Shown here in pieces: positions 26,471 to 29,589 of a stretch of DNA of 29,589 nucleotides. The DNA comes from Chara braunii (lineage: Eukaryota > Streptophyta > Charophyceae > Charales > Characeae). Position 1 is the stretch's first letter. The number at the start of each line of letters is the position of its first letter. Under the pieces are notes generated by a model. The model was given only the letters and a program-made list of their open reading frames with translations. It made no database searches and was not told the origin of the DNA. The position numbers and the translations under genes were made by a program. The DNA is taken from the NCBI GenBank assembly GCA_003427395.1, contig BFEA01000025.1, positions 4,073,815 to 4,103,403 of the forward strand, given 5' to 3'.

Positions 26471-27955
26471 TTTCGTTATTATTTTTTTTGTCAATCAGTA
26501 GTCATCTCTGTGTTTGTGATTATATTCTCATCTCCCAGATAGGCTTTGGTCTAGTTGGTAGGTAGGTTGGTGAGGAAGGGAGCGTTACTCTGTAGGGGTA
26601 ACACAAGGTGGGAGGTGATTGCCCTCCAGGGAGTAGACGCAGACGATGGGAGCTGACCTGGGCTGGGGCTGGGAGATATGTATGGGGGCGCATTATCTCC
26701 TGGCAGAGGCAGACTAGGTCAGAGTGTTAGTTTTGAGGTACACCTTTTGGGGGAACTGGTTACCTCAAGGTAGAAGGGAATGGGAAGGTTCTCTCTCTCG
26801 TTGGGGCTGATAGGAACTTCATACTGATAGCGGGGTTCGGCTCAGCGGAGGCAGCGAGAGGAGAAGAGGAAATGAGGGGAGAGGAGGAGAATACATGGAA
26901 GAAGGGGAGGGGTGGAGAGAAATAATCATCAGCGTCATCATCATTATCCATCATCTTTGTGATCATCTCAGGGTACTCGACAAATTTCATCATCAGAAAG
27001 TTTTGCTGATAAAGATTCTGATATTATCAGATCCTTGATTTCTGGTTGGCATTCTAGATTAGCTAATTTCCTAATTGAGTCCTCTTATGTAATGGCCAGG
27101 TTGAGTTGGCACCAGAACGACGCTAGCCGGCGCTGGGGCAGTGCCCTGTAACCTGCTTGTGTAGGAGCTTGAGGCTTTGTATAGAGGTCTGAAATTGCCG
27201 AGGGAGGAAGGCAATCTGCAAACTTGACTAATGACTACTATCTGACCAACGATGGTCGGAGCTGGGGTGGGTAGCGCTGCCCTGTAACCGAGCCAGATTG
27301 GGGTGTAAGACCGGGAAGAGGCCTGATTGGTGCACAGCACGGGCTCAATTGTAATTGGTTGTTTGGAATGGATACAGGAAATTAGGGACAGGATAGTAAT
27401 TCAGTAGACAATCTTTCTGATTAGTCATCATCTAGCTCTATTTCATGACCTCAATCACCCCCTCTGACATCCTAAATCATCCAAAATGATCCTCAATCAT
27501 CCTAAAATTTCATCAATTGTCAATCATTAATGTATTTCCATTATAAGGGAAGCTGGGCCCGGTTCCCATCACTTGTTGCAAGTGACGGAGGCACTGGAGA
27601 GGAAGATACAGAAGAAGAAGAGTTGTGCCGTAGTGGGAGGGAGCGTGAGAGCATGAATAAGCCAGAAAGCAACGAAGTGAACGCGACAAAGTCAGAAAGC
27701 AATGAGGAGAGCCTGGCTATTACGAGCGCTGCTCGCGGATACTTGGATTCGCATGCAAGGGCGAATTGGTGCGCAAGTGAAAGAGAAGGCAAGGAGAAAA
27801 ATGTTGAGAGTGCGGAGCTGGATTGAGAACAACCAGGGGAGGAACGCAGGCAGGACCATCAGGGTTGTGCACAGATGAGAAGAGCTGCACGGACCGATCA
27901 TGGCTGCACGTGAATGAAAACAAGTTGTGTGTGAGGTTAGAGAAGTCGTGCGCGA
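26471..27955. other. Mostly non-coding; diverged short repeats
   Basis: GCTGGGGCAGTGCCCTGTAACC (about 27139) and GCTGGGGTGGGTAGCGCTGCCCTGTAACC (about 27261) are diverged copies about 120 nt apart. An ATG-started 98-codon frame at 27530-27826 is Glu/Ser-rich (GGTGEEDTEEEELCRSG) with no recognisable domain; I would not call it without transcript evidence. Confidence 0.35.
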
Positions 27956-27977
27956 GATAGGGTTACGCAAATCTGCG

Positions 27978-28036
<59 letters not shown>

Positions 28037-28276
28037 AGGCGCGGACAAGGCCAATCTAACAAAGCATTGTCACGGATCTGACCGATGTTGATGAAATGTG
28101 ATTTCTGCGCGGTGTTCTGAATATTGAAGTGAAGAGAATCAACCAAGCGCGGGAAAACGACGTGAGTAACTGCAACTCTCGTAAGCTAGCCAACTGATTC
28201 GTCATCCTATTAATGACGCGCAGAGTCCACGTGCGTGCGCGAGCGAGTGAGCGAGATAGATAGATAGATAAATAGA

Positions 28277-28357
<81 letters not shown>

Positions 28358-28610
28358 GGAACTCGCACAAACAAGTCAGATCCGACAAAGCTTTGTCATG
28401 GATGTGGTGGACACTAACGAAATGTGATTTCAGCCCATTGTTCTAAATGTCGAAGTGAGGAGAATCAGCCAAGCGCAGGAAAATGGCGGGAGTAACACCT
28501 CGTCACCTAATTAGTGACACGCACGTGTGTGCGTGTGTGAGAGAGAGAAGGGGGACTGGCCCCGGCGCATGGGGAAAAAAAGAGACTTGGAACTGACATG
28601 GACAAGGGGA
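27956..28610 (+). repeat. About 310-bp tandem repeat, each unit with a GA tract
   Basis: Unit 1 (GA tract 27979-28034, then flank to about 28250) and unit 2 (GA tract 28277-28354, then flank to about 28540) share a motif order: CGGACAAGG/CACAAACAAGTC, ACAAAGCWTTGTCAYGGAT, GAAATGTGATTTC, TGTTCTRAAT, GAAGTGARGAGAATCARCCAAGCGC and ACGYRCGTGYGTGYG. A third partial copy (GACATGGACAAGGGGAAAGC) begins at about 28593. The GA tracts differ in length between units. Confidence 0.75.
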
Positions 28611-28649
28611 AAGCATTGCGTAGACCCGAAGGATGCTGGCTGCATGGAA

Positions 28650-28975
28650 TTTGAGAATTCCAAAACTACCATCTTGGAGTTCAAAGTTCTGAAACTGCCA
28701 TTGAGGAGTTTGGGAATTCCAAAACTGTCATCGCAGAGTTAAAAATTCCAAAACTGCCATCGCAAAGTTCAAAATTCCAAAACTGCCATCGAGGAGTTCG
28801 GAAATTCCAAAACTGTCGTTGCAGAGTTAAAAATTAACCAAAACTGCCATCGCAGAGTTCAAAATTCCGAAACTGCCATCATAGGGTTCAAAATTCCAAA
28901 AACTGCCCTCGGAGTAGAAAATTCCAAGACTGCCATTGTGGAATCTGACAATTCCAAAAATGTCATTGCACTGCC
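28650..28975 (+). repeat. 30-bp minisatellite, about 11 copies
   Basis: The unit is AATTCCAAAACTGCCATCG followed by CAGAGTTCAA, 28-31 nt long, repeated about eleven times with substitutions and small indels. Frames are not maintained because unit lengths vary, so it is non-coding. Confidence 0.88.
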
Positions 28976-29101
28976 CTTCGGATCAACGAGGTATATGCCT
29001 ACAAGCCGTGTGACCAGTCAGTGGCACATAAGAACTCTCAAAGTCGGCGAAACTTCGCATAAGTGGGGAAGAGATGTTAACCAACGAGTCAGGTGTTTGT
29101 G

Positions 29102-29215
29102 TCAATTCGGTACGCCGCGGCCAGAGGCTTCGGTCAAAGGCAAAAGAGCCTCGCCTAAGGGCCTCGCTTCACCACTCAATTCGGTACGTCGCGGCCAGAG
29201 GCTTCGGTCAAAAGC
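29102..29215 (+). repeat. 40-nt direct repeat, 74-nt period
   Basis: 29102-29141 and 29176-29215 are 40-nt copies (TCAATTCGGTACGYCGCGGC start) with two differences. The intervening sequence contains AGCCTCGCCTAAGG and GGCCTCGCTTC, shorter partial repeats. Confidence 0.85.
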
Positions 29216-29403
29216 TGTCTATGATGGCACGAATTGACTTACCGTGAGCACACGGGTGCGCAGCCCGTAGTTTGTATATGCTTGATTGATAAAGGAGGTG
29301 TTATTGGTGAGGTTTAGAAGTAAGCACTTGCAAATGCAATGCAGGTGTGTCGTTTCAACTGGCGGCCAAGGCCGCACCCTTTGCGATTCAGTCTTTTCCA
29401 CTT

Positions 29404-29589
29404 TTCCACCCTGCCGCTGCTTCGCCACCGTTTCGACCAAAACACAGCGCGCGGTCCCACGGGCAGCTACCCGTCCCACATTTTTCAAAGAAACTGCCAC
29501 CCCCCCCCACAGTTCCACCCTGACGCTGCTTTGACACCGTTTCGACCAAAACCCACCAGCATGCGGTCCCGCATTTTTCAAAGAAACTG
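29404..29589 (+). repeat. 109-nt tandem repeat running off the window
   Basis: TTCCACCCTGMCGCTGCTT starts at 29404 and again at 29513, followed in both by ACCGTTTCGACCAAAAC and later CATTTTTCAAAGAAACTG. The second copy is cut by the window end and is shorter in the middle. The neighbouring minus-strand frame is an artefact of the repeat. Confidence 0.85.

Noticed and set aside
26540-26610. tRNA-like A box (GGTCTAGTTGGTAGG)
   Set aside because: No B box (GGTTCGANTCC) or acceptor-stem pairing follows at the right distance.
27692-28388. Ser/Leu repeat frames on the minus strand
   Set aside because: They are produced by the GA microsatellites and broken across the tandem repeat units.
28650-28975. 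CRISPR-like array
   Set aside because: Units are contiguous and about 30 bp with no unique spacers, in a eukaryotic context; it is a minisatellite.

Overview
This is eukaryotic nuclear DNA. It has no operons, rRNA, tRNA or CRISPR that I can see. It is dominated by decayed retroelements, GA/CT microsatellites, minisatellites and one assembly gap (N, 17626-17839). The retroelement families present suggest a green-lineage genome, most plausibly a charophyte alga such as Chara: a Penelope-like element (PLE) with its GIY-YIG endonuclease upstream of the reverse transcriptase, a glycine-rich CCHC zinc knuckle, and Ty3/gypsy pol and gag fragments. The organism is an inference from family recognition and was not checked.

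Layout. 1-1055: AT-rich DNA with a foldback (inverted-repeat) element and a third direct copy of its arm. 1060-5740: a degraded Ty3/gypsy internal region on the + strand, in the order gag-like, protease, RT, RNase H, integrase. It is broken mostly by in-frame stop codons plus two frame changes. No LTRs were recognised. 5741-10430: non-coding, repeat-rich DNA containing an isolated minus-strand gag N-terminus (7930-8400) and a cluster of perfect hairpins (8911-9000). 10459-11113: a TATA box and an unrecognised 176-codon frame. 11114-13870: no convincing gene. 13871-16052: the most gene-like single-copy DNA here. It holds two gaplessly alignable small paralogous ORFs (13871-14119 and 14825-15076) and a 217-codon ORF (15399-16052) preceded by a strong splice-acceptor-like tract and followed by AATAAA. 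16455-16830: a possible minus-strand 3' coding end with AATAAA signals, converging on the previous gene. 16828-18112: CT/GA tracts, a GAA-rich minisatellite and the gap.

18701-22986: a minus-strand PLE. ORF1 has a CCHC knuckle, a long coiled coil and a SAP-like motif; ORF2 has GIY-YIG and a CxC motif; ORF3 is the RT with its catalytic Asp residues present. All three lie in one reading frame separated by stops. Its 5' end is truncated and abuts a 90-nt inverted copy of its own ORF1. 23077-29589: gene-poor, with a small foldback, several minisatellites, ATC and GA microsatellites and tandem duplications.

The components of each retroelement would act together: ORF1 or Gag as nucleic-acid-binding particle protein, the endonuclease or integrase cutting or joining target DNA, and RT making cDNA. 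Neither copy looks fully competent. The best candidates for something undescribed are the PLE's ORF1/ORF2/ORF3 architecture and the small paralogous ORF pair with the neighbouring 217-aa ORF.
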